A stretch of DNA of 64,000 bases from Anaerolineae bacterium (lineage in GTDB: Bacteria > Chloroflexota > Anaerolineae > Aggregatilineales > Aggregatilineaceae), in assembly GCA_016930015.1 (NCBI GenBank), contig JAFGHR010000016.1, positions 1 through 64,000 of the forward strand, written 5' to 3'. A program made the translations under genes and the position numbers. The notes beneath the pieces were generated by a model. The model searched no databases. It was not told the DNA's origin and was given only the letters and a program-made list of their open reading frames with translations. Positions 8,292 to 17,547 of the stretch are shown here, piece after piece. Each line of letters begins with the position of its first letter. Position 1 is the first letter of the stretch.

Positions 8292-9029
8292 ATGACAACC
8301 ACCTACACAGTCGAAGTAAACGACGTACACAAACGTTTTGGCAGCGTGCACGCGCTCCAGGGCCTGAGCCTGAAAACCCGCAAGGGTGAAATCTACGGGC
8401 TGCTGGGTCCGAATGGCGCCGGAAAAAGCACGCTGATACGCACGATTATCGGGCTGCACGAACCCGATTCAGGGTCGGTAACGGTGCTCGGCCACAACAT
8501 GCCCAGCAAGACCGTGTTGTCACGCACGGGTTACATGACCCAGGCGTCGGCGCTGTACAACGACCTGACCGTCTACCAGAATATCGCGTTTTTCGCGGGG
8601 TTGATGGGCTGCCGCGATCGCGCCGCCATCGAAGAAGCGATCGCATTTGTGGACCTGACCGAGCGTATGCACAGCCCGGTCGGGACGCTGTCGGGCGGGA
8701 TGCGGCAGCGGGTATCGCTGGCGTCGGTGCTGCCTCACAAACCGGAACTGATCCTGCTGGATGAGCCGACCGTTGGTGTTGATCCGCAGCTTCGTTTCCA
8801 GTTTTGGGATCACTTCCGCCAGATGACCGCCCAGGGTATCACGCTGATCGTGTCCAGCCATGTTATGGACGAGGCCGAACGCTGCGACCGCCTCGGTTTT
8901 GTGCGGCAGGGCCAGCTTATCGCCGAGGGCACATCCGAATCCCTGCGCCAGCAGGCCGGAAAAGACAACATCGAAGAGGCGTTCCTGTACTTAGCCGAAC
9001 AGAAAGGCGTGTTGAACAATCATGAGTAA
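8292..9029 (+). CDS. ABC transporter ATP-binding subunit (drug/ABC-2 type)
   Basis: A 245-residue nucleotide-binding subunit that powers the permease encoded next. Walker A is LLGPNGAGKST, the signature is LSGGMRQRVSL, Walker B is LILLDEPTVGVD and the switch His is in VSSHVMDEAE. The start at 8292 has GGAGGA 11 bases upstream; an in-frame extension back to 8151 would overlap the TetR gene and is rejected. The sequence resembles the CcmA/DrrA-like group of ABC-2 exporters. It overlaps the permease gene by eight bases, so the two are translationally coupled. Confidence 0.93.
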   Translation: MTTTYTVEVNDVHKRFGSVHALQGLSLKTRKGEIYGLLGPNGAGKSTLIRTIIGLHEPDSGSVTVLGHNMPSKTVLSRTGYMTQASALYNDLTVYQNIAFFAGLMGCRDRAAIEEAIAFVDLTERMHSPVGTLSGGMRQRVSLASVLPHKPELILLDEPTVGVDPQLRFQFWDHFRQMTAQGITLIVSSHVMDEAERCDRLGFVRQGQLIAEGTSESLRQQAGKDNIEEAFLYLAEQKGVLNNHE

Positions 9030-10182
9030 CAATCGCACTCAAATTCTGGCGCAACGCGTGATCCAACAAATGCTGGCTGACCGGCGCACGCTGGCCTTGA
9101 TCGTGATCGTGCCCATGATCCTGCTGAGCTTTTTAGGTATCCTGATCCGCCACGACCAGGCCAAGCTCGTAGTAGCGTACATCAACAACGACGAAGGTTT
9201 TTCACTGGCGGGAAATGAGATCAACCTGGGCGACCGCCTGGAAACCCTGCTGGCCGACATTGACGAATTCAACACCGAGATCATGACCGCCGAAGAAGCC
9301 CGCCTCAAACTGGACGATGGTGACATCGACGCCGCGATCACGGTGCCGGAAGACTTCACCGCCAACGTGGCGAGCACGCGCAAACTGGCGCTGGCCGTCG
9401 AGTTTGAGGGATCAAACCCGATGCTGTCCGAACGACTGGAAAAACTGTTCGAGCGGCTGGCGCTGCAATCGATCAATACGCTGGCCGCAACCGGCACGCC
9501 AACGACGGTCCCGGTGGGTGCCGACTCCATGGAATTCGAAACCGCGATCGATGCTACATACCTGCACGGCGGCAAAGACTACGATACGCTGGACTACATG
9601 GCTCCGGCGCTGGTCGGGTTTTTTGTGTTTTTCTTCACTTTCCTGCTGACGTGTATCTCGTTTCTGCGCGAACGTATGAACGGCACGTTAGAGCGCCTTC
9701 AGGCCACGCCCATTCGTTCGTATGAGATCATCCTGGGGTATATGCTGGGGTTCCTGGTCTTTGGGCTGGCGCAAGGCGCGATCACGCTGTTGTTCACCGT
9801 GTACGCGCTCAAGATTCACTACGCGGGCAACCTGCTTAATATGTTCATCGTTGAGGGGCTGCTGGTCGCCGTGTCCGTAAACCTGGGCGTGCTGCTGAGC
9901 ACATTTGCTCAAAACGAGTTCCAGGTGCTGCAATTCCTGCCGCTGGTCGTCGTATCACAGGGGCTGCTGGGCGGCGTGATCTGGCAGATCGAAGACATGC
10001 CAAAGTGGATTCAGCCCATCTCCTACCTGATGCCCCTGACCTACGGTAACCAGGCGCTGCGCGGCGTGATGATCAAGGGGGAATCGCTGCTCAATGTGGG
10101 CGACTCGCTGCTCATTATCACGCTCATGGCCGCGATTGTGATTGTGCTGGCGTCCCGCACCGCCGGACGCACCAAAATCTGA
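9022..10182 (+). CDS. ABC-2 type transporter permease
   Basis: A 386-residue membrane permease. There is one transmembrane helix near the N-terminus (LALIVIVPMILLSFLGILI). A large extracytoplasmic domain follows (about residues 45-195) with AEEARLKLDDGDIDAAITVP, typical of YhgE/YhhJ-like ABC-2 exporters. Five C-terminal helices span about 198-380, including the FLRERMNGTLERLQATPI cytoplasmic coupling segment. It forms a homodimeric exporter with the ATPase encoded just upstream. Substrate is probably a drug or lipid, inferred from family and TetR control. Confidence 0.9.
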   Translation: MSNNRTQILAQRVIQQMLADRRTLALIVIVPMILLSFLGILIRHDQAKLVVAYINNDEGFSLAGNEINLGDRLETLLADIDEFNTEIMTAEEARLKLDDGDIDAAITVPEDFTANVASTRKLALAVEFEGSNPMLSERLEKLFERLALQSINTLAATGTPTTVPVGADSMEFETAIDATYLHGGKDYDTLDYMAPALVGFFVFFFTFLLTCISFLRERMNGTLERLQATPIRSYEIILGYMLGFLVFGLAQGAITLLFTVYALKIHYAGNLLNMFIVEGLLVAVSVNLGVLLSTFAQNEFQVLQFLPLVVVSQGLLGGVIWQIEDMPKWIQPISYLMPLTYGNQALRGVMIKGESLLNVGDSLLIITLMAAIVIVLASRTAGRTKI

Positions 10183-10204
10183 CACACTGGCTGATACCGA
10201 ATCA

Positions 10205-10238
10205 AACAGCCCGGCTCATGATGGTGAACCGGGCTGTT
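10205..10238. terminator. Bidirectional terminator
   Basis: AACAGCCCGG (10205-10214) pairs perfectly with CCGGGCTGTT (10229-10238). It lies between the convergent exporter operon and histidine kinase gene. Confidence 0.75.
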
Positions 10239-10245
10239 GTGTTAA

Positions 10246-12669
10246 CTAATCCATTGCATCAAAATCAGGCACAGGCGGGGCGCCGTCAGGGTGACACGGC
10301 AGCCGCAGCGTAAACGTACAGCCCTGCTTCGGCACACTGTCCACGACCAGATCACCGCCGTGCATGATGGCGAGCAGGTGCGATACCGGCAGCCCCAGCC
10401 CAGCCCCTCGTCCAGCAGACGACGTACTGCCGTGTTCCTGCTGGAACGGTTCGAACAGCACGTCAAGCACGTCCTGATCGATGCCCGGCCCGGTGTCGCT
10501 GACACAGATGTTTATGTGATCGTCCTCGGTCGCGGTGCTCATCACAACGTTACCGCGCTCAGAAAACTTAACCGCGTTGTCCATCAGGTTGATCAGGATG
10601 TAACGCAGCCGCTGCACATCCGCCCAAACCGGCGGTAAGTTCCCGGCCATTTCCAGCCGCAGCGCCAGGTCATGATCAGCATACGCCGTTTGGTGCAGCG
10701 CGTGAGACGCATTCATGACCTCGTCCAACAGCGGCGCCAGTTCGATCCACTCCAGGTTAAGTTCCATGTGGCCGGATTCAATCGATGACAGGTCGAGCAT
10801 GTCTTCGATCAACGCCTGGAGATGCCGCCCATTTTCCAAAATGCGGCGCTGGCGGTCGGTGGCAGTACCGGGAATATCGCCGTAAATGCCGCTCAGGATC
10901 GTTTCGGAATAACCGATGATGGCGTTCAGGGGTGTGCGCAGTTTGTGGGACGCGTTGAGCAAAAACCGCGACTTGAGGATATTGGCTTGTTTCGCCTGTA
11001 AGGTGGCCTGGGCCAGGTCACGGTTAGCCGTTTGCAGCGCGTTAAATACCTGGGCGTTGTGAATCGATACCGCGACCTCGTTGGCCAAACTTTCCAGGAC
11101 TGCCACGTCATCCGGCGCAAAGGCGTTACGGTGATCGGCTTCCAGGTTGAGCACACCCATCACCATCCCGCCGAATGTGAGGGGGATCGCCAGTTCGCTC
11201 TGGGTAGCCGGTAGGTCGGGATCGGGTCGAAAACGCGGTTCGTTGTGCACGTCCGGCACATAAAACGTCTTGTTGTTCCGTGCCACCCACGCGACAATAC
11301 TGGGCGCTGCATCCCGGACGTTAAGCGGCGTCTGTGCTTCGACAGCCCGCTCGCCACCAGGCCAGATATCGCCGGTTTCAGCATCGACCCGCAAAATCTC
11401 GACATGGTAAATCTTAAACTGCTCCAGGATCAGGCGCACCACTTCGTCGATCAAGGCGTCAGGGTCCATGATGGTGGCGATCGTGCGCGAAATCTCGGCG
11501 GCAACTTCGAGCTGCATCGCCTTGCGTGACAGCTCCCGCGCGCGCAGATCGACAATTTCCTCGACCTCGTGCGTATAACGGTCGATCTGCTGCTGGCTGT
11601 TTTGCAGCCGGACGATCATGATATTAAAGCCCCGCCCCAGGTCAACCAGCTCGCGATCAACACCGTCCGGCACGCGGACCCGGTAAGCGTAATCACCCGC
11701 CCCGACAGCCCTGGTGGCTTCCACAAAACTACTCAGCGGCGCCGTCAGGTTTTTCAGAATCCGGCGAATCAGCAGTTCGCCAGTCAGCGCCGTCACAGCC
11801 AGCGCCAGCCCCCACAGCGCCAGCCCGCGTATCACCAGCGAGTTGTACTCACGCAGCGGCGTTTCGGTCACAACGATCAGGTTCGTGTTCGGGATCGACT
11901 CCGCACGACCCACTACCCACGACCCATCCACCCCGGCATACAACTTAAGCGCCGGATCATGGCGGCTGGCGGCTTTTACGCTCGGCAGAGCGGCGGGTGT
12001 ATCCGTGATATCACCCTCAGCGACAGCGGGCGCCAGGCGGGCGCCATAGGCTAACAGCAGCCCGTCACGATCCAGCAAAAACGCGTAACCCCGGTCGCCC
12101 ATGTCAGCAGATACCGCGTTCTGCCAGAGAATCTGCGTATCCAACCAGGCGACCAGGCTGCCCCCTTGCCCCGCAGGAACCGCCATCATAAACGTCGGGC
12201 TGGCCTGATCATGCGGAGACAGATCAGTCTGGCGCTGCCCGTCAAGCTCATCTTGCAGCACGGGCGGCTGGCGGGTATCGAGCAGGTTACCGGCATTGTC
12301 CGCCGTTACCGTGGCCGTTTCCGATCCATCCGCGGCTATCACGCTGAGCGCCAGCAGCGCCGGGTGGTCGTCCAGCAGGGGTTTAAGCCCGGCTTCGGTG
12401 CTTGTTTCCGCGTCAACCGACCGGGCCGCCGTGGTCAGCACGTGTTCAGCCGTGGTGATGCTGTTCAACACGGACGCGCGCGCCTGAGAGGTGGTCGATT
12501 CGTGCAGCTTGAGCGTGAACTGCCACTGCTCCAACACCAGGATCAAACTGGCGCAGCCCGCGATCAGAATCACAACCAGATTCAGGCCCAAAGCCATAGA
12601 GGTACGCGACCGCATACGCAAACTCGGCGGACGCCGCCAGTTCGGAGGGGACGGTTGAGTCACGCTCAT
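10246..12669 (-). CDS. Membrane sensor histidine kinase (Cache-HAMP-GAF-HisKA-HATPase)
   Basis: An 807-residue hybrid-sensor-length kinase without a receiver domain. Transmembrane helix 1 is at about 26-47. An extracellular double-Cache-like sensor covers about 50-275 (GYAFLLDRDGLLLAYG), and helix 2 is at about 281-303. HAMP is at about 305-355, a coiled coil and a GAF domain at about 395-550, HisKA at about 572-635 and HATPase_c at about 680-795. The phosphoacceptor motif reads ASHKLRTPLNAIIGYSE; the residue after His is Lys instead of the usual Glu/Asp. The N box LINLMDNAVKFSE, G1 DTGPGID, F box LFEPFQQ and G2 GAGLGLPVSHLL are intact. No response regulator is adjacent. It probably senses an external small molecule. 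Confidence 0.92.
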   Translation of the reverse strand: MSVTQPSPPNWRRPPSLRMRSRTSMALGLNLVVILIAGCASLILVLEQWQFTLKLHESTTSQARASVLNSITTAEHVLTTAARSVDAETSTEAGLKPLLDDHPALLALSVIAADGSETATVTADNAGNLLDTRQPPVLQDELDGQRQTDLSPHDQASPTFMMAVPAGQGGSLVAWLDTQILWQNAVSADMGDRGYAFLLDRDGLLLAYGARLAPAVAEGDITDTPAALPSVKAASRHDPALKLYAGVDGSWVVGRAESIPNTNLIVVTETPLREYNSLVIRGLALWGLALAVTALTGELLIRRILKNLTAPLSSFVEATRAVGAGDYAYRVRVPDGVDRELVDLGRGFNIMIVRLQNSQQQIDRYTHEVEEIVDLRARELSRKAMQLEVAAEISRTIATIMDPDALIDEVVRLILEQFKIYHVEILRVDAETGDIWPGGERAVEAQTPLNVRDAAPSIVAWVARNNKTFYVPDVHNEPRFRPDPDLPATQSELAIPLTFGGMVMGVLNLEADHRNAFAPDDVAVLESLANEVAVSIHNAQVFNALQTANRDLAQATLQAKQANILKSRFLLNASHKLRTPLNAIIGYSETILSGIYGDIPGTATDRQRRILENGRHLQALIEDMLDLSSIESGHMELNLEWIELAPLLDEVMNASHALHQTAYADHDLALRLEMAGNLPPVWADVQRLRYILINLMDNAVKFSERGNVVMSTATEDDHINICVSDTGPGIDQDVLDVLFEPFQQEHGSTSSAGRGAGLGLPVSHLLAIMHGGDLVVDSVPKQGCTFTLRLPCHPDGAPPVPDFDAMD

Positions 12670-12879
12670 TAATTTACCCGATGCTCACACGCTGTGCTGT
12701 ATTACTGGGGACATATTAACAGGTCCCCCGCAAATGGACAACAGGCGATGTGGCCTATCCCATCAAATCTGCTAGAAAAGGCGTAGCTGAACAACTGATT
12801 TTTTACGTGAATTAAGCTCACAAGAACTACTGCACCTCGCGTCTTGGCTCGATTTGACCTGCGTCAAGAAAATATGATA

Positions 12880-12888
12880 TGCTATAAT
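12880..12888 (+). promoter_or_regulatory. Extended -10 promoter element
   Basis: TGCTATAAT (12880-12888) is an extended -10 box in AT-rich sequence, 46 bases before the membrane-protein start. A TTGACC at 12854 is too far (23-base spacer) to be its -35. Confidence 0.5.
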
Positions 12889-12934
12889 GCATTCAGTAAT
12901 AATAACCTTAGTTAACTATTTTAGGGGATATGCA

Positions 12935-13528
12935 ATGGAAAAAGAAGATTTACTGCTAGAACAATGGAAAATGGCTTCCGAACTTCATCGGCATGAAGAC
13001 AATCTAATATGGCAGCGGTTTAGCTATTTCGTAGCCTTGACAACTTTTCTGGTCTCTGGCCTCAGCTATATCTTGGCCAAGGATCCGAGTAAAACGGGAT
13101 TCCTTTTTGTTACGTTAATATTTTCCGTTTTTGGGTCCATCATTTCTTTCGTATTCGCATCTGTTTTTAAGCGAGCATATCTGTATCACCTCCATCGCAT
13201 AAAGCAGGCAACAGAGGCAGAGGAACAACTGCAAGGTGATAATAAGACAATACTACTTGTGTACCAAGCGTTAGATCAGGATGAGGAAATACCTAATCAG
13301 CAGGAATTTGTAGAAAAAGTTGTACAAAAAATTGTAGGAAGTTTTGACGGTAAAAAACTACATCCGAATAATCGCTTCTTTTGGCGTTTTGCCTACCCTA
13401 AAACAAACGATCTTATCTTCAGTCTAAGTTTTCTAATGGGAACTCTCTGGTCCATCGCGGGGGTCGGTGCTTTTTTAGGGCTTGTCTATCTACTGCTTAA
13501 ATACTGCTTAAACCAAGGAATTCTATAG
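12935..13528 (+). CDS. Small AT-rich membrane protein, RipA/SLATT-like
   Basis: A 197-residue protein with an N-terminal amphipathic helix (EDLLLEQWKMASELHRHED). Two close transmembrane helices lie at about 28-48 and 55-80, a charged cytoplasmic helix at about 85-150, and a final hairpin of two helices at about 155-192. This 2+2 layout with a cytoplasmic domain recalls RipA-family octameric membrane proteins or SLATT-type effectors, but the resemblance is by topology only. The start at 12935 has AGGGGA about seven bases upstream; an upstream in-frame ATG at 12887 overlaps the -10 box. The gene is clearly AT-richer than every neighbour and uses AT-ending codons, which suggests recent transfer. 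Function unknown. Confidence 0.6.
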   Translation: MEKEDLLLEQWKMASELHRHEDNLIWQRFSYFVALTTFLVSGLSYILAKDPSKTGFLFVTLIFSVFGSIISFVFASVFKRAYLYHLHRIKQATEAEEQLQGDNKTILLVYQALDQDEEIPNQQEFVEKVVQKIVGSFDGKKLHPNNRFFWRFAYPKTNDLIFSLSFLMGTLWSIAGVGAFLGLVYLLLKYCLNQGIL

Positions 13529-13718
13529 ATTGTATCCATAGGGAACACACTCCTATTTCTCTCCAAGCCATACAACCTCACGCGGCGGGGTGCATCTAAC
13601 CAGATGAACCCGGCATTCTCGCGTAATTCTAATGGGACGCCGTGCGTTTTGCTGCGACAGTTCATAACAGGGATGTGATGCATCGTAAACAACATGGCTC
13701 GAAGGAGTGTGATTCCCT

Positions 13719-14369
13719 ATGCGTGTTAACAAACGCCCGACCGTGATCGGCCTTGGCGGCACACTGCGCCCCCAGTCGCGCAGCCTGTGGGCGCTTATCC
13801 ACGCGCTGGACGCCGCCCACACCGCAGGCGCAGACGTTGATTTGCTGGCGCTGCATAACTTGAGGCTGCCCATGTATCTGCCCGACGCGCCGCTGAGCGC
13901 CTACGAAAACAACGTAGCGCAGGTGATCGAATCCGTGCGGGACGCCGACGCGCTGTTATGGAGCACGGGCGCTTATCACGGTACGCTGGCGGGCGTGACC
14001 AAAAACGCGCTCGACTTCCTGGAACTGCTCGGTGCGCCCTACCTTGATGGCAAAGTGGTGGGCATCATCACCACGGCGGGCGGTGATATCGCGGCGGTCA
14101 ATGCGGCGAACGCCCTGGTCCATACCGCGCACGCGCTGCGCGCCACCGTCGCCCCGTTGATCGTGACTATTCCCAACGCCGCCGACGCGTTTGACGAGCG
14201 CGGTCGTGTGATATACTCCAAGCGGGCGCGCCGCCTGGACCAACTCGGCGAAATGGTGGTCAAGCTGGCCCTGGAACGCCAACCTCATAAAAACACCGGC
14301 GCGGATACGGCATCGCTCAGCGTGGTATACCCCAAGTTCGAAAAAGACAATTCTACGCCTGACGCCTGA
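13719..14369 (+). CDS. NADPH-dependent FMN reductase family protein
   Basis: A 216-residue flavodoxin-fold oxidoreductase. VIGLGGTLRPQSRSLWAL matches the FMN phosphate-binding loop (G-S/T-x-R-x-x-S), and WSTGAYHGTLAGVTKNALDF matches the P-x-Y-x(4)-P-g-x-L-K-N-x-x-D motif of this family, with STGAYHG replacing TPEYNG. The last 30 residues extend beyond the core fold and are polar. AGGAG lies 11 bases before ATG. Such enzymes reduce flavin or quinones with NAD(P)H in the cytoplasm. It is convergent with the GyrI-like gene. Confidence 0.88.
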   Translation: MRVNKRPTVIGLGGTLRPQSRSLWALIHALDAAHTAGADVDLLALHNLRLPMYLPDAPLSAYENNVAQVIESVRDADALLWSTGAYHGTLAGVTKNALDFLELLGAPYLDGKVVGIITTAGGDIAAVNAANALVHTAHALRATVAPLIVTIPNAADAFDERGRVIYSKRARRLDQLGEMVVKLALERQPHKNTGADTASLSVVYPKFEKDNSTPDA

Positions 14370-14397
14370 ATCTAAGCGGGGCGCACGGCATCCCCGG

Positions 14398-15024
14398 TTA
14401 TGCCGGGATCATGGGCTGGCGGATCACGGTTTTCATGTTTTCAGGCGTTACGCGTGACGGATCGCTCAAATAGATTTCGTGATGATGTTTTGCGCCGTGA
14501 TACGTGTACCCGTTGGCAATGATCCACTCGTGCAGCTTTTTGACCGTTGGCGCTTCATCGGCGTAGGGGCCGAGGTGCATGATCTGCGCGGATAGCCCTT
14601 CGTGATAGACCTCAAAACGCACCTGATCCAGCAGCGGCGAGGCTTTTTTGCTCTTGTGCACGCCCTCCACCCCGGCGCGGAACATGGCTTCGGTGACGTG
14701 TTCGGGCTGCATGATCATGGCCGTCCACTTCCAGATGTCCTTGTTCTCCATATTGAACTGGCGCATATCATCTGTCCACCACAACCCTTCCAGCGGCATC
14801 ACGGTGTAATCGATCCCGGTTTTTTTGCTCAGGAACTTGATCTTGTACGACACCCCGTAAAGCGCGCCCATCGCATCCGCCCAGGCTTGTGATGTGCCGG
14901 GATATCCTTCACTGCTGAGCATCACGAAATGAAAGGCCGGGACATCGACCTGTACCACATCATCGGCGGGCGGGAAATACAGGTGTTTGTACTCACCTTT
15001 CTTGAGATCGAGTTTGGCTGCCAT
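14398..15024 (-). CDS. GyrI-like small-molecule-binding domain protein
   Basis: A 208-residue stand-alone SOUL/GyrI-like protein. FHFVMLSSEGYPGTSQAWAD, YTVMPLEGLWW, FEVYHEGLSAQIMHLGPYADE and GYTYHGAKHHHEIYLSDPSR are the conserved strands and loops of the group that binds or hydrolyses amphipathic compounds. No DNA-binding domain is attached, unlike AraC/MerR-fused members. AGGAACAGG precedes the ATG. Members with a conserved Trp/Glu centre can hydrolyse electrophilic toxins; here the Glu-Gly-Leu-Trp-Trp stretch is suggestive only. Confidence 0.85.
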   Translation of the reverse strand: MAAKLDLKKGEYKHLYFPPADDVVQVDVPAFHFVMLSSEGYPGTSQAWADAMGALYGVSYKIKFLSKKTGIDYTVMPLEGLWWTDDMRQFNMENKDIWKWTAMIMQPEHVTEAMFRAGVEGVHKSKKASPLLDQVRFEVYHEGLSAQIMHLGPYADEAPTVKKLHEWIIANGYTYHGAKHHHEIYLSDPSRVTPENMKTVIRQPMIPA

Positions 15025-15168
15025 AATCCTGTTCCTTTCAGAAACTGCTCTTCAAGGCTGCATCCGTTTCCAGCGATCATGCCGGGGAGATGAGTGATAT
15101 AATGAGCATCTCACATGGGTTATTCATGTGCTGATTATATAGGGTTTTGGTATGAGGTGGACTCGGAT

Positions 15169-15852
15169 ATGACCCCGATGAATTTTACCGAAGAATACGT
15201 GTTATCGCTGGCGAAACGCGCCTACAGCGAAGGTGATGCCCGGTTCGAAATAGTGCCCCAGCAATGTGCCCTGCTGGTCATCGACATGCAGGACGAGTGT
15301 GTCAAACCCGGAGAGACTCCCTACTGGGTGCCAGAAGCGACGCGACAGGTTCCCAGGATCAAAACGCTGATCGAGCACTGCCGCCAGGTTGATGTGCCCG
15401 TGATCTTCACCGTGTTTTCAAGGACCAACAGGTACCTGGATCGGCCCGCCAGCGGCAGCACAATGCCGAACCGCTACCCAGACCTGGAATTCGATCAATC
15501 TTCGTTGTTCATAGAAGGGCGCGTGTGGCACGAACTGGCGCCGTTGGAGGACGAGATCGTCATTCACAAACCATCATATGGCGCGTTTTATGACACACCG
15601 CTGGAAACCATACTCAGGAATCTCGGCAAAGACACCGTCATCATCTGTGGCACGCTCACGAATTATTGCTGCGGCACGACGGCGCGGCAGGCATACGCAC
15701 GCGGCTTCAAAGTGGTTTTTGGCAGTGACGTGACTTCCACGGATGACCCGGAAATGCAGGAGCCTGAGCTGATGGTGCTGCGCAAAGGGTTTGCGAAAGT
15801 CCTGTCAGCGCAGGAGATTATGCAGAATCTGCGGATTGTACACAATCCGTAG
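15169..15852 (+). CDS. Cysteine hydrolase of the isochorismatase superfamily
   Basis: A 227-residue amidohydrolase. The Asp-Lys-Cys catalytic set is visible: ALLVIDMQDEC (Asp), EIVIHKPSYGAFYDTPLE (Lys) and IICGTLTNYCCGTTARQAY (Cys), with the cis-peptide-like GTLTNYC loop. Relatives cleave nicotinamide, N-carbamoyl compounds, biuret or isochorismate; the substrate is not deducible. The start at 15169 has GAGGTGG eight bases upstream. An earlier in-frame ATG at 15115 lies only 12 bases after a TATAAT (15098-15103) and is less likely. Confidence 0.88.
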   Translation: MTPMNFTEEYVLSLAKRAYSEGDARFEIVPQQCALLVIDMQDECVKPGETPYWVPEATRQVPRIKTLIEHCRQVDVPVIFTVFSRTNRYLDRPASGSTMPNRYPDLEFDQSSLFIEGRVWHELAPLEDEIVIHKPSYGAFYDTPLETILRNLGKDTVIICGTLTNYCCGTTARQAYARGFKVVFGSDVTSTDDPEMQEPELMVLRKGFAKVLSAQEIMQNLRIVHNP

Positions 15853-15860
15853 CCGGAGAA

Positions 15861-15894
15861 TGGGTAGTGGCAGTCACCACGTCACCACTACCCA
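15861..15894. terminator. Bidirectional hairpin between convergent genes
   Basis: TGGGTAGTGG (15861-15870) and CCACTACCCA (15885-15894) form a perfect 10-bp stem around a 14-base loop. No strong U-tract follows, so termination efficiency is uncertain. Confidence 0.5.
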
Positions 15895-15900
15895 CCCGAT

Positions 15901-17442
15901 CTACTGGTAATAGGCGATCAGCGCGTCCCCGAACATACCCAGGCACGAGCTGTAATCCACCCAGATATCACCCTCGCCGATGTTCCACAGGTGGAAACCC
16001 TTGACATAACTGTCTTGCTGTAAGCCGGTCGTGTACTGGATCACATCGCGCGTGATATCCTCGCACGACCATTTTTCCCACAGCATGAACGTACCGCCGC
16101 CCTGTCCCGCTTCAGTGATGTAAACCGGCAGGCGGCCCGCTTCGGGGAGTTGGGGCAGAATGCGCGCATAATACTGCCGGTGACGGTAGCCCAGGTAATC
16201 GCCGGAATCGCTGACCAGCAGATCATCCTGCATGCTGTAAGCGTGCATGGCGACGCCGTGATAACGGCCCGGCTGGCATGGGTTTTCCAGCGCAAAACGG
16301 TAGGCGGGCAGCGTGACATCATACTCATCCGGCTCCGGGTTGCCGCCGGGGAAGGAAAAGAGCAGCAAACACCGGCCTTGCTCGTTGGCGATCTTCATCG
16401 ATTCGATGGAAAAATCCACGATCCATTGCAGCGACGGGCCGCCGCACTCGTTCATATACTCAAAATAATCGGCGTTGACCTGGCTCCAGAACGGTTCCTG
16501 GCGCGTGAACCAGGCGCGCGCTACGGACGCCGCCGGGCCGGATGGGTCCGGGCAGTCACCGACGACCCATAACCCGGCATCATCGACCGTGTACAGCGAG
16601 CGGTAGACGGTCACCGTTTCCGGCGAGATCAGCTCCACCTGGTTCAGCAGGTCTTCGGCGCCGTTCAGGCCCTTGATGGTGCCCATCGGGATACCGGCGC
16701 TTTTCAGGCGTTGGACCAGTTCCAGCACCTCGTTTTGCCTGGAGCCGTTGAGCACGTGCAGGCCCATCAACGTCATCGGCCCGGTATAGACCGGGGCGGG
16801 AGCCGGGGCGGCAATGGTCGGCACAAAGTTTTCGATCAGCAGGTCATCGATCCAGTAACCCTGACCGGCGCCGACCGGTTCGGCAGCCGTGCCCGTTTCG
16901 ACACGAAAGCGCAGGCGCACGATCTGGCCCTGGTAAGCCGACAGGTCAACCGTGTGTTGATCCCAGTAGGGTTGGATGCCGGACTGTTGATCGACCAGCA
17001 GCCACGTGTTCCCGCTGTCCAGGCTGATCTCAACCGCGATCAGATCGGTCGTGGGCAGGCTGCTTTGCTGGCGATACACCAGCCGCGTGCCCTGAATGCC
17101 GCTCAGGTCGATCAGGCTCACATACGCCAGCGTGTGCGAGGCTTCGCGCTGGGCACCGTCCAGAAACCAGCCGCCGCCCTCGTACCCGGCCACGGGATCA
17201 AAACGCCACGCGCCGGTTGGTATCCAGCCCCAATTACTCGAAAACGACTCACTGAACGGCAGAGTCACCACCGCAAACGCATCATTCAACGAGATCGGCG
17301 GCGGTACCGTCGGCGCCGCCGTTGCGGGCGTGGACCCATCCTGAGCGACGGCAACACGCGGCACACTCGGCCATAGTACCGGTGGCAGCGCTGCGAGAGC
17401 CAATAGGCCCACGAGCAGAATCACAAACACACGATTACGCAT
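15901..17442 (-). CDS. Secreted TIM-barrel-like hydrolase with N-terminal jelly-roll module
   Basis: A 513-residue exported protein. The signal peptide is about 1-33. A beta-sandwich lies at about 55-210 (SESFSSNWGWIPTGAW, LVYRQQSS, IDDLLIENF), resembling MAM/immune-inhibitor-type carbohydrate-binding modules. A 290-residue catalytic-type domain begins at LMGLHVLNGSRQNE. Inside it YFEYMNECGG and VYITEAGQGGG carry Glu residues at positions typical of acid/base and nucleophile in clan GH-A barrels. AAGGATA precedes ATG. The C-terminal domain is a paralogue of the one encoded immediately upstream (17548-18996). The family is not one I can name, and the substrate is unknown. Confidence 0.7.
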   Translation of the reverse strand: MRNRVFVILLVGLLALAALPPVLWPSVPRVAVAQDGSTPATAAPTVPPPISLNDAFAVVTLPFSESFSSNWGWIPTGAWRFDPVAGYEGGGWFLDGAQREASHTLAYVSLIDLSGIQGTRLVYRQQSSLPTTDLIAVEISLDSGNTWLLVDQQSGIQPYWDQHTVDLSAYQGQIVRLRFRVETGTAAEPVGAGQGYWIDDLLIENFVPTIAAPAPAPVYTGPMTLMGLHVLNGSRQNEVLELVQRLKSAGIPMGTIKGLNGAEDLLNQVELISPETVTVYRSLYTVDDAGLWVVGDCPDPSGPAASVARAWFTRQEPFWSQVNADYFEYMNECGGPSLQWIVDFSIESMKIANEQGRCLLLFSFPGGNPEPDEYDVTLPAYRFALENPCQPGRYHGVAMHAYSMQDDLLVSDSGDYLGYRHRQYYARILPQLPEAGRLPVYITEAGQGGGTFMLWEKWSCEDITRDVIQYTTGLQQDSYVKGFHLWNIGEGDIWVDYSSCLGMFGDALIAYYQ

Positions 17443-17547
17443 ATTTATCCTTATACATACCCAGCACGTTTAGATTACGGGTAAACACATAGTCAGTTAT
17501 ACACAACTTTGGTGGAAATGCCGCAGACGGTGTGGCGGTGATCAGGT

